DNA of 54,197 nucleotides from Paenibacillus hexagrammi (GCF_021513275.1 NZ_CP090978.1:6515001-6569197), one strand, 5' to 3'. Shown: positions 1-11,338, counted from the first letter of the stretch. A program made the numbers and translations. The notes: a model not told the origin generated them from the letters alone.

Positions 1-1832
<1,832 letters not shown>

Positions 1833-2058
1833 TAAGAGCTTTCCGAAGGAAAGCTAGCTTCGGAAGCAAAACTAAATACCCAAGAAAGTGAAGAAGAGCT
1901 ACGAAGCATGCATATTCCTAATACTTTCTCGGGGCCCGGAACAAAACCGGTAAATAAATACTCACACTTTACGTAAGTTTCGTATCTAGTTTTCAGGGTG
2001 CAAACCTTGAACAAAGCTTATGCTTTCGTAGCCAGTTTTGCTGAAGCAAAACTTATAG
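1833..2058 (+). other. 23S-5S internal spacer with hairpins
   Basis: No tRNA gene is visible in this 226-bp spacer. Just after the 23S end there is a perfect hairpin, AGCTTTCC-GAA-GGAAAGCT (about 1838-1856). At 2021-2058 there is a bipartite hairpin module, GCTTTCGTAGC followed by AGTTTTGCTGAAGCAAAACT. It resembles two modules upstream of rpmJ (52426-52500). The spacer is probably removed by rRNA processing nucleases. Confidence 0.6.
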
Positions 2059-2175
2059 TTTGGTGATGATGGCGGAGGGGATCCACGCGTTCCCATCTCG
2101 AACACGACCGTTAAGCCCTCCAGCGTCAATGGTACTTGAACCGAAGGGTTCTGGGAGAGTAGAACGTTGCCAAGC
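2059..2175 (+). rRNA. 5S ribosomal RNA
   Basis: The 117-nt sequence has the 5S hallmarks: TTTGGTGATGATGGCGGAGG at the 5' end, the CCCATCTCGAACACG loop B/C region, and a 3' end GTTGCCAAGC that pairs with the 5' end. It lies 226 bp after the 23S rRNA in the same orientation. Confidence 0.96.
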
Positions 2176-2182
2176 GAAAAGT

Positions 2183-2227
2183 AAGAGTCTTCTGAAGGAA
2201 AATCTTCAGAAGACTCTTTTTTTTTTT
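2183..2227 (+). terminator. rrn operon intrinsic terminator
   Basis: A perfect 15-bp stem (AAGAGTCTTCTGAAG paired with CTTCAGAAGACTCTT) with a 6-nt loop is followed by a run of T. It sits 7 nt after 5S rRNA. Confidence 0.95.
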
Positions 2228-2315
2228 GCGGGTCGAATAAAACCTCTAAGAAGGTCAACAATAGTAAGGTATTCAATGGACCGGAGGAGGACCGTACAAT
2301 TTTCCACAGCAGTAC

Positions 2316-2344
2316 TTGTCAAAAAGTAAGGAAATGATTATAAT
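2316..2344 (+). promoter_or_regulatory. Sigma-A promoter of ctsR operon
   Basis: TTGTCA (2316-2321) and a consensus TATAAT (2339-2344) are separated by 17 bp. The predicted start near 2351 falls on the CtsR operator, so repressor binding would block initiation. Confidence 0.85.
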
Positions 2345-2352
2345 CTAATCAA

Positions 2353-2375
2353 GGTCAAAGAAAGTCAAAGTCAAG
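2353..2375 (+). promoter_or_regulatory. CtsR operator
   Basis: GGTCAAA-GAA-AGTCAAA (2353-2369) fits the known CtsR heptad consensus RGTCAAA-NAN-RGTCAAA exactly. A third partial unit, GTCAAG, follows. The position just after the -10 box is that expected for heat-inducible repression of this operon by its first gene product. No second copy was seen in the window. Confidence 0.9.
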
Positions 2376-2474
2376 CGGAACTATTCCGTACAGCTATTCG
2401 GATTCTTCTCCGTAAGCAGGCATTTCACTTTGTGAGGCCTAGTTTACTTTAAGTCTTCTAGGAGGATGAATTGG

Positions 2475-2936
2475 ATGCGTAATGTTTCAGAAATCATTGA
2501 GCAATATTTGAAACATGTCCTGCAGCAAAGTCCCGATGGAGCGATCGAAATTCAACGCAACGAGCTAGCTGATCAATTTCAATGTGTGCCTTCTCAAATA
2601 AACTATGTGATAAGTACAAGGTTTACTTTAGAGAAAGGCTATATAGTTGAAAGTAAGCGCGGCGGCGGCGGCTATATTCGTATCCAGAAGATTGAACTCA
2701 AGCAGCACGGCTCTATACTTGATCACATTTTTCAAACTATTCATACCCATATCGATCAGATTACGTCGGAAGGTCTAATTTATCAATTGCAGGAAGGGCA
2801 ATACATTTCTGCACGGGAGGCCAATCTGATGAAAGCTGCGATCTCTAGGGAAGTGTTAGCTTTTAAGCTGCCTCTTAGAGATGAAATTAGAGCGAAAATT
2901 TTAAAAGCAATGCTGATATCCTTACTTAGCAAATGA
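2475..2936 (+). CDS. ctsR: Transcriptional repressor CtsR
   Basis: CtsR is the class III heat-shock repressor. It binds heptad operators and is released by heat and by McsB/ClpCP. The 153-residue protein has the family HTH (about 34-50, with CVPSQINYVISTRF) and the glycine-rich wing RGGGGYIRI (62-70), whose arginine contacts DNA in characterised homologues. The C-terminal dimerisation region is complete. An in-frame ATG at 2466 directly abuts AGGAGG and is too close. ATG 2475 has 9-nt spacing and matches the family start. The gene heads the ctsR-mcsA-mcsB-clpC operon and its own operator lies upstream, so it is autoregulated. Confidence 0.96.
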   Translation: MRNVSEIIEQYLKHVLQQSPDGAIEIQRNELADQFQCVPSQINYVISTRFTLEKGYIVESKRGGGGYIRIQKIELKQHGSILDHIFQTIHTHIDQITSEGLIYQLQEGQYISAREANLMKAAISREVLAFKLPLRDEIRAKILKAMLISLLSK

Positions 2937-2950
2937 GGAGGGACGTCTTT

Positions 2951-3463
2951 ATGATATGTCAGGAATGCGGGAAAAGACCTGCTACACTTCATTTTACGAA
3001 AATTATTAATGGTGAGAAAACAGAGTTTCATATTTGCGAAGCATGTGCACGTGAAAAGGGAGAAATGATCCCAGGTACGTCTAATGGCTTTTCTATCCAT
3101 AATTTGCTTTCAGGCCTATTGGATTTTGATCCCTCCTCAATGGCCTCAGCAAAACCGCAAACAATCCGTTGTGAACATTGTGGTCTTACGTATTCGCAGT
3201 TTAGTAAGTTAGGACGTTTTGGATGCGACTCATGCTACAAAAGTTTTTCGGATAAGTTGGATCCATTGTTTAAGAGAGTTCATGGTAACACCGTTCACGT
3301 AGGGAAGGTTCCGAAGAGAAGCGGAGGCCTAATCCAATATAAGCGAGAAATCGAAACCTTAAAGAAGGAAATGATGACCCGCATTGAATTAGAGGAATTT
3401 GAACAAGCGGCGAAGATTAGGGATCAAATTCGAGACCTTGAAAAGAAGATTGCAGGAGCATAG
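2951..3463 (+). CDS. mcsA: McsA, zinc-binding activator of McsB
   Basis: McsA binds metal through cysteine pairs and activates the arginine kinase McsB. The 170-residue protein has four CxxC pairs: C3/C6, C29/C32, C74/C77 and C92/C95. A UVR-type helical hairpin (about 131-168, EEFEQAAKIRDQIRDLEKK) matches the known McsB/ClpC-interacting module. The frame is open upstream to 2933, overlapping the ctsR stop, but GAGGAGGG sits 7 nt before ATG 2951 and the cysteine motif begins at residue 3, so that start is chosen. It is translated between ctsR and mcsB in the same operon. Confidence 0.94.
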   Translation: MICQECGKRPATLHFTKIINGEKTEFHICEACAREKGEMIPGTSNGFSIHNLLSGLLDFDPSSMASAKPQTIRCEHCGLTYSQFSKLGRFGCDSCYKSFSDKLDPLFKRVHGNTVHVGKVPKRSGGLIQYKREIETLKKEMMTRIELEEFEQAAKIRDQIRDLEKKIAGA

Positions 3464-3487
3464 AGTCTGAGGAGGGGATGATATCAA

Positions 3488-4549
3488 ATGTCGCTGAATC
3501 AATTTACGGGAGATGCTCTCAGCGAATGGATGAAAGGAGACGGACCTGAGTCGGATATAGTCATTAGCAGCCGAATTCGGATTGCCCGTAACCTGAAGGA
3601 TTATCCTTATCCCATGCTCGCTACAAACCAGCAGTCCCAAGAAGTACTTGATCAACTTTCAGCTGTTTTAGAGAATGAGGAATTAGAGACAATCAGTAAT
3701 TTTTCATTGGTTCCACTTTCGAGGCTTAATGAGCTTGAGAGAATGGTGCTGGTGGAGAAACATTTAATTAGTCCTAACCTTGTTAATGAGTCCAGAAATG
3801 GAGCGGTTATTTTAAGCGAGAATGAATCGATCAGCATCATGATCAATGAAGAGGATCATTTGCGAATACAATGTTTATGTCCGGGATTTCAAATAAAGGA
3901 AGCATGGGACCTAGCCAACCAGATCGATGATATTTTTGAGTCTCAGCTTGACTACGGTTATGATGAGAAGCGCGGCTACCTTACAAGCTGTCCTACTAAT
4001 GTCGGAACAGGCATAAGAGCTTCAGTTATGATGCATCTTCCTGCTCTTGTTCTTACTCAACAAATCAACCGGATTTTGTCGGCAGTAACACAGGTCGGGT
4101 TGACAGTTAGAGGATTGTATGGAGAAGGCAGCGAAGCTTTAGGTAACCTATTCCAAATTTCAAATCAAATCACGTTAGGACAATCTGAGGAGGAAATTAT
4201 CGATAATCTCTTCAGTGTAGCTCGACAAATTATTGAGCATGAACGCGCTGCCAGGCATAAGCTGATGCAAGAATCAAAAATGCGAATCACGGATCGGGTA
4301 AACCGCTCTCTTGGCATTCTATCTCATGCAGCCATCATGGATTCTAAGGAAGCAGCTCAGAGGCTTTCCGATGTAAGGTTGGGCATTGATCTGGAGATCA
4401 TAAAGGACTTGTCGTCCAATATTTTAAATGAGCTGCTGGTGATGACACAGCCGGGCTTCTTACAAATGAATGCCGGAGAAAAGCTTTCCGCAGAGGAGCG
4501 CGATGTTCGTCGAGCGGAGTTGATTCGTCAAAGATTCGGACGTTTTTAG
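3488..4549 (+). CDS. mcsB: Protein-arginine kinase McsB
   Basis: McsB phosphorylates arginines on misfolded proteins and on CtsR, which marks them for ClpCP. The 353-residue product keeps the phosphagen-kinase-like fold: SSRIRIARN (27-35) in the nucleotide-binding region, HLISPNL, and the conserved core [14 protein letters not shown]. It also has the [10 protein letters not shown] loop. The C-terminal [10 protein letters not shown] and QPGFLQ segments belong to the phosphoarginine-binding domain. A GAGGAGGG site lies 9-10 nt before the ATG. Length agrees with B. subtilis McsB. Position between mcsA and clpC supports the call. Confidence 0.96.
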   Translation: MSLNQFTGDALSEWMKGDGPESDIVISSRIRIARNLKDYPYPMLATNQQSQEVLDQLSAVLENEELETISNFSLVPLSRLNELERMVLVEKHLISPNLVNESRNGAVILSENESISIMINEEDHLRIQCLCPGFQIKEAWDLANQIDDIFESQLDYGYDEKRGYLTSCPTNVGTGIRASVMMHLPALVLTQQINRILSAVTQVGLTVRGLYGEGSEALGNLFQISNQITLGQSEEEIIDNLFSVARQIIEHERAARHKLMQESKMRITDRVNRSLGILSHAAIMDSKEAAQRLSDVRLGIDLEIIKDLSSNILNELLVMTQPGFLQMNAGEKLSAEERDVRRAELIRQRFGRF

Positions 4550-4608
4550 AAGCCAAAGTATCATCCTTTAGGATTTCCATAGATATACTACTTTTGGAGG
4601 TGTTCTCT

Positions 4609-7050
4609 ATGATGTTTGGAAGATTTACGGAACGCGCACAGAAAGTTCTTTCTCTGGCTCAAGAAGAGGCTGTTCGTTTAGGCCACAATAATATTGGTAC
4701 AGAGCATATTTTACTTGGACTTATTCGTGAAGGTGAAGGCATTGCCGCTAAGGCACTTGTTGCTTTAGGTTTAGGGCTTGAAAAAATTCAAGATGAGGTT
4801 GAGTCCTTAATCGGCCGCGGTCAAGAGCAACCTACCAACATCGCCTACACGCCAAGAGCGAAAAAAGTCATCGAGCTTTCTATGGATGAGGCAAGAAAAT
4901 TGGGCCATACCTATGTAGGTACAGAGCATATTTTACTTGGTTTGATTCGTGAAGGTGAAGGCGTAGCGGCGCGTGTGTTGAACAATTTAGGCGTAAGCTT
5001 GAATAAAGCGCGTCAGCAGGTGCTTCAACTACTGGGAAGCAGCGAAACGGTTTCCCCAAGTCACGGTGCGAATCCGAATGTGAATACGCCGACATTGGAT
5101 GGACTGGCTAGAGATTTAACTGCATTTGCAAAAGAGGGACACTTAGACCCGGTCATTGGTCGGAGTAAAGAAATCGAGCGTGTAATTCAAGTACTTAGCC
5201 GTAGAACGAAAAACAATCCTGTTCTAATCGGGGAACCAGGGGTTGGTAAAACGGCGATTGCTGAAGGTCTTGCGCAAAAAATTATCAACAACGAAATTCC
5301 GGAAACGTTAAAAGATAAAAGGGTAATGACACTTGATATGGGCTCTGTTGTAGCCGGCACTAAATATCGGGGGGAATTCGAAGACCGTCTCAAAAAGATT
5401 ATGGACGAGATTCGTCAGGCGGGTAATATTGTGCTCTTCATCGACGAGCTGCACACCTTAATCGGTGCGGGCGGAGCGGAAGGTGCCATTGATGCTTCGA
5501 ACATTTTGAAGCCTGCATTAGCAAGGGGCGAATTGCAGTGTATCGGTGCTACAACCTTAGATGAGTACCGCAAATATATCGAGAAAGATGCCGCCCTCGA
5601 GAGACGTTTTCAACCGATTACGGTTGATCAGCCTTCAACGGATGAAGCGATTCAAATTTTACATGGCCTTCGCGATCGTTATGAAGCCCATCACCGCGTG
5701 AAAATTACCGATGCAGCGATTGAAGAAGCTGTTAAATTATCGGATCGTTACATTACGGACCGTTTCCTTCCGGATAAAGCAATTGATCTCATCGATGAAG
5801 CGAGTTCCAAGGTAAGGCTTCGCTCCTACACAATACCGCCTAGCTTGAAGCAATTGGAGAACAAGCTGGACGATATTCGTAAAGAGAAGGATGCTGCGGT
5901 ACAAAGTCAAGAGTTCGAAAAGGCTGCGGGTCTTCGGGACACAGAGCAAAAGCTTCGTGAGGAGCTAGATTCCACGAAGAATGACTGGAAAGAAAAGCAA
6001 GGTCGACTGGATACGGAAGTAACACCGGAAGATATTGCTCAGGTCGTAGCAAGCTGGACTGGGATTCCTGTCAGCAAGCTGGCGGAAGAGGAGACCGAAA
6101 GACTGCTCAAAATGGAGGATATCCTGCATGAGCGTGTGATCGGTCAAGAAGAAGCTGTGAAAGCAGTGAGTCGCGCTATTCGCCGCGCTAGAGCTGGACT
6201 GAAAGATCCAAAACGTCCAATGGGCTCCTTCATCTTCCTGGGACCAACTGGTGTAGGTAAAACAGAACTCGCACGGGCACTGGCAGAGTCGTTGTTCGGA
6301 GATCAAAATGCAGTTATACGAATTGACATGTCTGAGTACATGGAGAAGCACTCCACTTCACGTCTGGTTGGAGCGCCTCCAGGATACGTAGGATATGAAG
6401 AAGGCGGCCAACTGACGGAAAAAGTACGCCGTAAACCTTACTCTGTAGTACTGCTGGACGAAATCGAGAAAGCACATCCGGAAGTGTTCAATATCCTGCT
6501 TCAAGTGCTGGAAGATGGTCGTCTGACTGATTCCAAAGGCCGTACAGTCGATTTCCGTAATACGTTGATCATCATGACTTCAAACGTTGGTGCCGATACA
6601 ATTAAGAAGAATTCCACACTCGGATTCACGGCAGCACAAGATGCAGGTAAAGATTACTCCAATATGAAGGATAAAGTGATGGGTGAGCTGAAAAAGAGCT
6701 TCCGTCCGGAGTTCCTTAACCGGATCGACGAAATCATCGTCTTCCATTCGCTAGGCGAAGAACACATCGCAGAAATTGTCAGCCTGATGGCCGACGATCT
6801 GCGTAAGCGCCTGAAAGAGCAAGAAGTTGATTTCAAATTGACAGATAAAGCGAAGGCATTCCTGGCAAAAGAGGGCTTCGACCCAACATACGGAGCAAGA
6901 CCGCTTCGCAGGGCCATTCAGAAGCATATTGAAGATCGATTGTCCGAGGAGCTGCTGAGAGGGAATATTTCTAAAGGCGATTCGCTTACAATCGATGAAA
7001 AAGATGGCGAGCTCTTCGTGCTCCGCGGCGAAGGTGTAACCGCCCAATAA
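4609..7050 (+). CDS. clpC: ATP-dependent Clp protease ATP-binding subunit ClpC
   Basis: ClpC is the HSP100 unfoldase that feeds substrates to ClpP and recognises McsB-marked proteins. The 813-residue protein has two N-domain repeats (about 1-145, each with [15 protein letters not shown]), AAA module 1 with Walker A GEPGVGKT (208-215), and a coiled M domain containing a UVR segment near 425-460. AAA module 2 has Walker A GPTGVGKT (545-552), followed by the ClpP-contact and C-terminal D2 regions. A TTG at 4594 extends the frame, but GGAGG sits 8 nt before ATG 4609, giving MMFGRF as in B. subtilis. It is the last gene of the CtsR operon; a terminator follows. Confidence 0.97.
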   Translation: MMFGRFTERAQKVLSLAQEEAVRLGHNNIGTEHILLGLIREGEGIAAKALVALGLGLEKIQDEVESLIGRGQEQPTNIAYTPRAKKVIELSMDEARKLGHTYVGTEHILLGLIREGEGVAARVLNNLGVSLNKARQQVLQLLGSSETVSPSHGANPNVNTPTLDGLARDLTAFAKEGHLDPVIGRSKEIERVIQVLSRRTKNNPVLIGEPGVGKTAIAEGLAQKIINNEIPETLKDKRVMTLDMGSVVAGTKYRGEFEDRLKKIMDEIRQAGNIVLFIDELHTLIGAGGAEGAIDASNILKPALARGELQCIGATTLDEYRKYIEKDAALERRFQPITVDQPSTDEAIQILHGLRDRYEAHHRVKITDAAIEEAVKLSDRYITDRFLPDKAIDLIDEASSKVRLRSYTIPPSLKQLENKLDDIRKEKDAAVQSQEFEKAAGLRDTEQKLREELDSTKNDWKEKQGRLDTEVTPEDIAQVVASWTGIPVSKLAEEETERLLKMEDILHERVIGQEEAVKAVSRAIRRARAGLKDPKRPMGSFIFLGPTGVGKTELARALAESLFGDQNAVIRIDMSEYMEKHSTSRLVGAPPGYVGYEEGGQLTEKVRRKPYSVVLLDEIEKAHPEVFNILLQVLEDGRLTDSKGRTVDFRNTLIIMTSNVGADTIKKNSTLGFTAAQDAGKDYSNMKDKVMGELKKSFRPEFLNRIDEIIVFHSLGEEHIAEIVSLMADDLRKRLKEQEVDFKLTDKAKAFLAKEGFDPTYGARPLRRAIQKHIEDRLSEELLRGNISKGDSLTIDEKDGELFVLRGEGVTAQ

Positions 7051-7058
7051 GTGATAAG

Positions 7059-7105
7059 AAAGCATTTTGCCCCACTCTAGAGTGGTGGTGAAATGCTTTT
7101 TCTTT
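7059..7105 (+). terminator. Intrinsic terminator after clpC
   Basis: AAAGCATTTT and AAATGCTTTT pair, with inner CCACTCTAGAGTGG, and are followed by a T-rich stretch. It closes the ctsR-clpC operon and separates it from radA. Confidence 0.85.
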
Positions 7106-7209
7106 GGTATCCACGGTTTCCCTGCTGTTGAAAAAGTGGTAAACTTTTGACGGGAAGTCTAAGCTTCTAAGGCTAAGGCTTCCTACAAGGGGAAGGATGA
7201 AAGCAGCAA

Positions 7210-8607
7210 ATGAAAAATAAAACTACATATATATGCACAGTGTGTGGAGCCCCACATTCCAAGTGGCAGGGGTTTTGTAATAATTGTCAAGCCAAACATA
7301 CGATCGAAGAGCAGCTGCCAACCGCAGCAGCGCCTTCAATGGTCAAGCGTGTAACCAAGCCTAATGTTACATTAAAACGATTGTCCGAAACGGAATCACA
7401 GAACAGTGACCGCATTGTGACCTCAATTGGAGAGTTCAACAGAGTAATGGGCGGGGGGATTGTAAGGGACTCCTTAACGATCATTACCGCAGAACCTGGC
7501 GCTGGTAAATCTACCTTACTGCTGCAGGTCTCCCAGGATGTGGCCAAGAAAGGGCTTAAAGTGCTCTATGCATCCGGTGAGGAAAGCGATAGTCAGATTA
7601 AACGTAGAGCAGAACGAATCATACCTAATATTGAACAAAATGTGTGGGTTTACTCGGACACGAGTCTGAACAATGTGTTAGGCTGCATCGATCAGGTAGA
7701 CCCCGATCTAATTATCGTTGATAGTATCCAGACCTTTATACTGGAGGAGTATACGTCCCGCCCCGGTTCGCCGACGCAGACGATGGAATGTGCGAATGCA
7801 CTGCTTCGAGTGGCTAAGGATGCAGAGCGTCCAAGAGCCATTATCATGGTCGGACAAATGACGAAGGACAATGAATTAGCAGGACTTAGAGCCTTGGAGC
7901 ATTTGGTGGATGCGGTGCTTGTACTGGATGGTGAAAACGGTGAAGAACTTAAGCAGCTCTCGGCTAGCAAAAATCGTTACGGAAGTACGGGGGAGATTGG
8001 CTTCTTTTCCATGACCGAGGCGGGCATGGTCCCAATCGATAATCCTTCAGAGTTCTTCATGACACAGCGGGATGAGAATGAAATTGTGTCGGGAAGCGCC
8101 CTCACCGTGGTGAAGGAGGGAACACGGCCGATTATTTTGGAAGTGGAGAGTTTGGTATCCCACAGTTTTACGCCGTATCCCTCAAGGATTGCGGAATCCT
8201 TAAAAAAAGATCAGCTTAGTACGCTAATCTCCATCTTGGAGCAGCGTGCAGGGATAGAGCTTTATACAAAAAATGTAGTTATTAAGACTACAGGTGGTTT
8301 TCGATTGAAAGAGCAGTCTTCGAACCTTGCGGTCATTATGAGTATCGTCTCATCGTACAAAAATAAGGGAATACCTAACGACGTCGTATTTATTGCCGAT
8401 ATAGGACTTACGGGTGAGTTGAAGAAGGTTCCCACCTTGGAAGCGAGAATTCGTGAGTTGGAGCGGATGGGCTTTAAGCGAGTGTATGTGGCCAAGAATG
8501 CACTGAAGCAACCGGCTTCTTTTAAAAAAATCAAGGTATTCGCTTGTAATACCCTCAGTGAAGTTATCCAAAGCTTGTTCGGACGATCCGCCAATGAATT
8601 TGAATAG
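7210..8607 (+). CDS. radA: RadA-like DNA repair ATPase (divergent)
   Basis: RadA is a branch-migration helicase in recombinational repair. The 465-residue protein has a C4 zinc finger (C9, C12, C23, C26), a Walker A AEPGAGKST (94-102), a KNRYG motif (254-258, usually KNRFG) and a Lon-like C-terminal domain (about 290-450). Order and length fit RadA, and the locus between clpC and disA is its normal place. Several usually fixed residues differ from the RadA sequences I recall: GxPGIGKS reads EPGAGKS, GHVTK reads GQMTK (215-219), and the usual GGVKLDEPAIDLA block reads GGFRLKEQSSNLA. It is therefore either a fast-evolving orthologue or a RadA-like replacement; ATPase activity looks retained. 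Confidence 0.85.
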   Translation: MKNKTTYICTVCGAPHSKWQGFCNNCQAKHTIEEQLPTAAAPSMVKRVTKPNVTLKRLSETESQNSDRIVTSIGEFNRVMGGGIVRDSLTIITAEPGAGKSTLLLQVSQDVAKKGLKVLYASGEESDSQIKRRAERIIPNIEQNVWVYSDTSLNNVLGCIDQVDPDLIIVDSIQTFILEEYTSRPGSPTQTMECANALLRVAKDAERPRAIIMVGQMTKDNELAGLRALEHLVDAVLVLDGENGEELKQLSASKNRYGSTGEIGFFSMTEAGMVPIDNPSEFFMTQRDENEIVSGSALTVVKEGTRPIILEVESLVSHSFTPYPSRIAESLKKDQLSTLISILEQRAGIELYTKNVVIKTTGGFRLKEQSSNLAVIMSIVSSYKNKGIPNDVVFIADIGLTGELKKVPTLEARIRELERMGFKRVYVAKNALKQPASFKKIKVFACNTLSEVIQSLFGRSANEFE

Positions 8608-8794
8608 ATACGAGCTTGATTTTGTTTCTTTAGAATGAAATTTTAAATTTCCCTATATAATTAGAAGTGATATAATGAAAGGGTTGAAAAGGAAAGGATT
8701 CCCTTTCATCGTGAATCATGGTATCAGGGGCAACTGGCAGCGGAGCTGGAAGAACTCGTCTGCGTGGAGCCAGCTAGTCATCAGGAGGAATAAA

Positions 8795-9874
8795 ATGAGC
8801 AAAGAAGAGACGAAGCGAGACGTGATGAGCCAGCTGCTTCAGATGGTAGCTCCTGGAACAGCGTTCCGCGATGGCTTAGAGAATGTCCTTCGCGCCAAGA
8901 CGGGCGGATTGATTGTAGTTGGTTACAGTCCGGAAGTGACGGAAATTGTTGATGGAGGCTTCTCCATAGATTGTGAGTTTTCGCCTAACTATTTATATGA
9001 ACTAGCCAAGATGGATGGAGCCATTATTTTAAGTGAAGATGTAAAAAGGATTTTGTTCGCCAATACGCAGTTAATTCCTGACTCCTCGATCCAATCCTCG
9101 GAAACCGGTATTCGGCACCGCACGGCGGAGAGGGTTGCCAAGCAGACCAACAAACTAGTGGTCTCCATTTCCCAGAGAAGGAATGTAATTACTTTATATC
9201 AAGGGAATTTGCGATATGCTCTGAAAGATATTGGTGTCATTCTGACCAAAGCGAATCAAGCGATTCAGACCTTGGAAAGGTATAAGGTTGTTTTGGACCA
9301 GTCGCTTACGAATCTTGGCGCCAGTGAATTTGAAGAGCTTGTTACCCTTCATGATGTAACCAATGTCATTGCCAGAGTTGAGATGGTGCTTCGAATCCGA
9401 GCTGAGATCAACCGATATATCAATGAACTTGGCAACGAAGGACGATTGATCAGCATGCAGCTGGAGGAATTAGTCGGCAATGCGGAGCTGGAAGCGCGGC
9501 TGCTTGTAAAAGACTATGTCAGAGATTTATCGGATGATAAGGTAAAAGATGTCCTTTCCGGCATGAAGCGTCTATCCTCTGATGAGCTCTTGGAGCCGCA
9601 TCATATCATACGCTTGTTGGGGTACTCGCACACGAATGCAATAACTGAGGAACCTGTATCCCCAAGAGGCTTTCGTATGCTTAGCAAGATTCCGCGGCTG
9701 CCTTCGATTATTATCTCCAATTTAGTGGAAAAGTTCGGGTACCTTCCGCATATGATGATGGCCACTATTGAGGAACTGGATGAAGTTGACGGTATCGGAG
9801 AAGTCAGAGCCCGCGCCATTAAGGAAGGTCTCAAGCGAATTCAGGAACAAGTGTTCATTGACAGACATATTTAA
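8795..9874 (+). CDS. disA: Diadenylate cyclase DisA, DNA-integrity scanner
   Basis: DisA converts two ATP to cyclic di-AMP and senses branched DNA. The 359-residue protein has the N-terminal DAC domain with the DGA motif (74-76) and GIRHRTAE (105-112), both catalytic. A central helical linker and a C-terminal helix-hairpin-helix DNA-binding region ([20 protein letters not shown]) follow. The open frame reaches back to 8675, but AGGAGG at 8783-8788 is well placed for ATG 8795, and the family start follows. The radA-disA order is conserved in Firmicutes. Its last codons contain the -35 box of the pssA promoter. Confidence 0.96.
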   Translation: MSKEETKRDVMSQLLQMVAPGTAFRDGLENVLRAKTGGLIVVGYSPEVTEIVDGGFSIDCEFSPNYLYELAKMDGAIILSEDVKRILFANTQLIPDSSIQSSETGIRHRTAERVAKQTNKLVVSISQRRNVITLYQGNLRYALKDIGVILTKANQAIQTLERYKVVLDQSLTNLGASEFEELVTLHDVTNVIARVEMVLRIRAEINRYINELGNEGRLISMQLEELVGNAELEARLLVKDYVRDLSDDKVKDVLSGMKRLSSDELLEPHHIIRLLGYSHTNAITEEPVSPRGFRMLSKIPRLPSIIISNLVEKFGYLPHMMMATIEELDEVDGIGEVRARAIKEGLKRIQEQVFIDRHI

Positions 9875-9886
9875 AGTGGATACAAT
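9858..9886 (+). promoter_or_regulatory. Sigma-A promoter for pssA
   Basis: TTGACA (9858-9863) is followed 17 bp later by TACAAT (9881-9886). The -35 box lies inside the disA coding end. It would give pssA its own transcript start near 9893. Confidence 0.75.
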
Positions 9887-9959
9887 CATAAAGTATCATT
9901 GTTGAGGTTTTATTAAGCAAGGATTAGGGTATAGTAAATCCAGAGGTGGACAAAAACAT

Positions 9960-10673
9960 ATGTTAACGAAATCAATTCCCAGCCTTTTTACAGTAGGGAA
10001 CTTATTCTTGGGCGTCCTGTCGATTATCCTCGTATTTAATGGAGAGCCGGGTCGCGCAGCCGTGCTTGTCATCGTCGCAATGCTGCTCGATGGGTTGGAT
10101 GGAAGAGTAGCTCGTGCGCTGAATGCGCAGAGTGAGTTCGGTAAAGAGCTAGATTCCCTGTCGGATGTCATCTCGTTCGGTGTTGCACCTGCATTTATCA
10201 TGTATGTTGTAGCTTTTAATGATCCGCATGTTATCAGCCCCGCGTTTGCTTGGATTGTTACAGCGATATTCCCGATTTGCGGAGCGCTGCGTTTGGCAAG
10301 ATTTAACGTGATTGCAGGAGTTCCTGGTTATTTTATTGGTCTGCCGATTCCAGCAGCTGGCGGCGTTTTATGTACGCTTGCACTGTTTAACAACGAAATC
10401 AATGTATATGTACTGCTCGTAAGTACAGTGATGTTATCGTATCTGATGGTCAGCACGGTGAAGTATCCGAACTTCAAGAAGGCTGGCATCCCCAAAGCCG
10501 CAATTTGGATTACACCGATTATCGTTGCTGTTGCGGTAATTATTGCCATTAAGTGGCCGGAATCCATTTCTAAAATGATCTTTGTACCGCTGCTGATTTA
10601 TGCGCTGTACGGCTTAAAAAAAACGTTGATGGCATCTTCATCCGTTTACGCAGACGCAACAAAAGACGTGTAA
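9960..10673 (+). CDS. pssA: CDP-diacylglycerol--serine O-phosphatidyltransferase
   Basis: PssA makes phosphatidylserine from CDP-diacylglycerol and serine, the precursor of phosphatidylethanolamine, in the membrane. The 237-residue protein is highly hydrophobic, with about seven to eight membrane segments. It carries the complete CDP-alcohol phosphotransferase signature DGx2ARx8Gx3Dx3D (D47, G48, A51, R52, G61, D65, D69). AGAGGTGG precedes the ATG. It is probably transcribed from the promoter at 9858 and ends at the bidirectional terminator at 10726. A partner decarboxylase (psd) is not in the window. Confidence 0.93.
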   Translation: MLTKSIPSLFTVGNLFLGVLSIILVFNGEPGRAAVLVIVAMLLDGLDGRVARALNAQSEFGKELDSLSDVISFGVAPAFIMYVVAFNDPHVISPAFAWIVTAIFPICGALRLARFNVIAGVPGYFIGLPIPAAGGVLCTLALFNNEINVYVLLVSTVMLSYLMVSTVKYPNFKKAGIPKAAIWITPIIVAVAVIIAIKWPESISKMIFVPLLIYALYGLKKTLMASSSVYADATKDV

Positions 10674-10725
10674 TGGATGAGCACTCCGTGAAATCGGATG
10701 TCTAGACAGTAGATCTACCGAAAAT

Positions 10726-10776
10726 AAAAAGCATTTATTTTCTTTGAGTAATCAGAAGAAAATAAATGCTTTTTTT
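10726..10776. terminator. Bidirectional terminator between pssA and the converging minus-strand gene
   Basis: The arms AAAAAGCATTTATTTTCTT and AAGAAAATAAATGCTTTTT pair over about 18 bp. The flanks are T-rich when read on either strand. It lies between two convergent genes and can serve both. Confidence 0.85.
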
Positions 10777-10802
10777 GATGGTTCTTGCTTGACCAGATCA
10801 GA

Positions 10803-11198
10803 CTAAGACATGTTAAACAAACCAAGAGTTGAACACTTCTTTGATTCATTTTCCACCACTTGATCCATATCTACCTTCAGCAGGTTGCTGAGAGCAGCCA
10901 TGTAAAACAGATTACGTCCCAGTTCAGCACTAACGACTTCCTTGCAATGCTCGCACAGCTCTCCGTTTACATGCGTGCCAAGTACATCCTTGGCTTCGTC
11001 CAGGGTCATCTCTTGATGATACTCCTGTTTGGCAGCATGAATTTGGATACATCCACATTCCGTAATGGATTTGATCACAGAGCGATTGGTTGCCGCATTC
11101 GTTTGTTGGAACTTGGATAACACGTCAAGCAGACTACGGTGACGGAGCAACAACTCGGATACTTGATCCTGAAACTGCTTTAAAGTTAAAGAGCTCAT
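10803..11198 (-). CDS. Conserved protein of unknown function, cysteine motifs
   Basis: This 131-residue soluble protein is one of the few non-IS genes on the minus strand. It has an N-terminal helical part (QFQDQVSELLLRHRSLLDVLSKFQQ), then ECGCIQIHA and CEHC, and a C-terminal helix (ELGRNLFYMAALSNLLKVDMDQVV) ending in SKKCSTLGLFNMS. The cysteines could bind metal or a cluster. The C-terminal helix recalls MazG-like all-alpha NTP pyrophosphatases, but the EExxE signature is not obvious. I recall close relatives in paenibacilli as uncharacterised and will not assign a function. GAGGTGG precedes the ATG, and a strong promoter lies at 11234-11262. Confidence 0.8.
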   Translation of the reverse strand: MSSLTLKQFQDQVSELLLRHRSLLDVLSKFQQTNAATNRSVIKSITECGCIQIHAAKQEYHQEMTLDEAKDVLGTHVNGELCEHCKEVVSAELGRNLFYMAALSNLLKVDMDQVVENESKKCSTLGLFNMS

Positions 11199-11233
11199 AG
11201 ATCCACCTCGGTGTGTTAGTAAATTCCAACTTC

Positions 11234-11262
11234 ATTATAATGGAAGGTTCTCAATATTTCAA
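11234..11262 (-). promoter_or_regulatory. Sigma-A promoter for the minus-strand gene
   Basis: Read on the minus strand, TTGAAA (11262-11257) and TATAAT (11239-11234) are exactly 17 bp apart. They lie 36 nt before the start codon. Confidence 0.8.
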
Positions 11263-11338
11263 TTTCGATGATTAACGATGGTTAATTTGGAACATAATTG
11301 TAATAAGGACTGAACTTATATACTGTGGAGGTGAATCT

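Noticed and set aside
1833..2058. tRNA gene in the 23S-5S spacer
   Set aside because: No cloverleaf or T-arm consensus (GGTTCGAATCC type) is present.
10860..11120. Plus-strand open frame of 86 codons within the minus-strand gene
   Set aside because: It is a shadow of the 131-residue minus-strand gene, which has a promoter, ribosome binding site and protein-like sequence.
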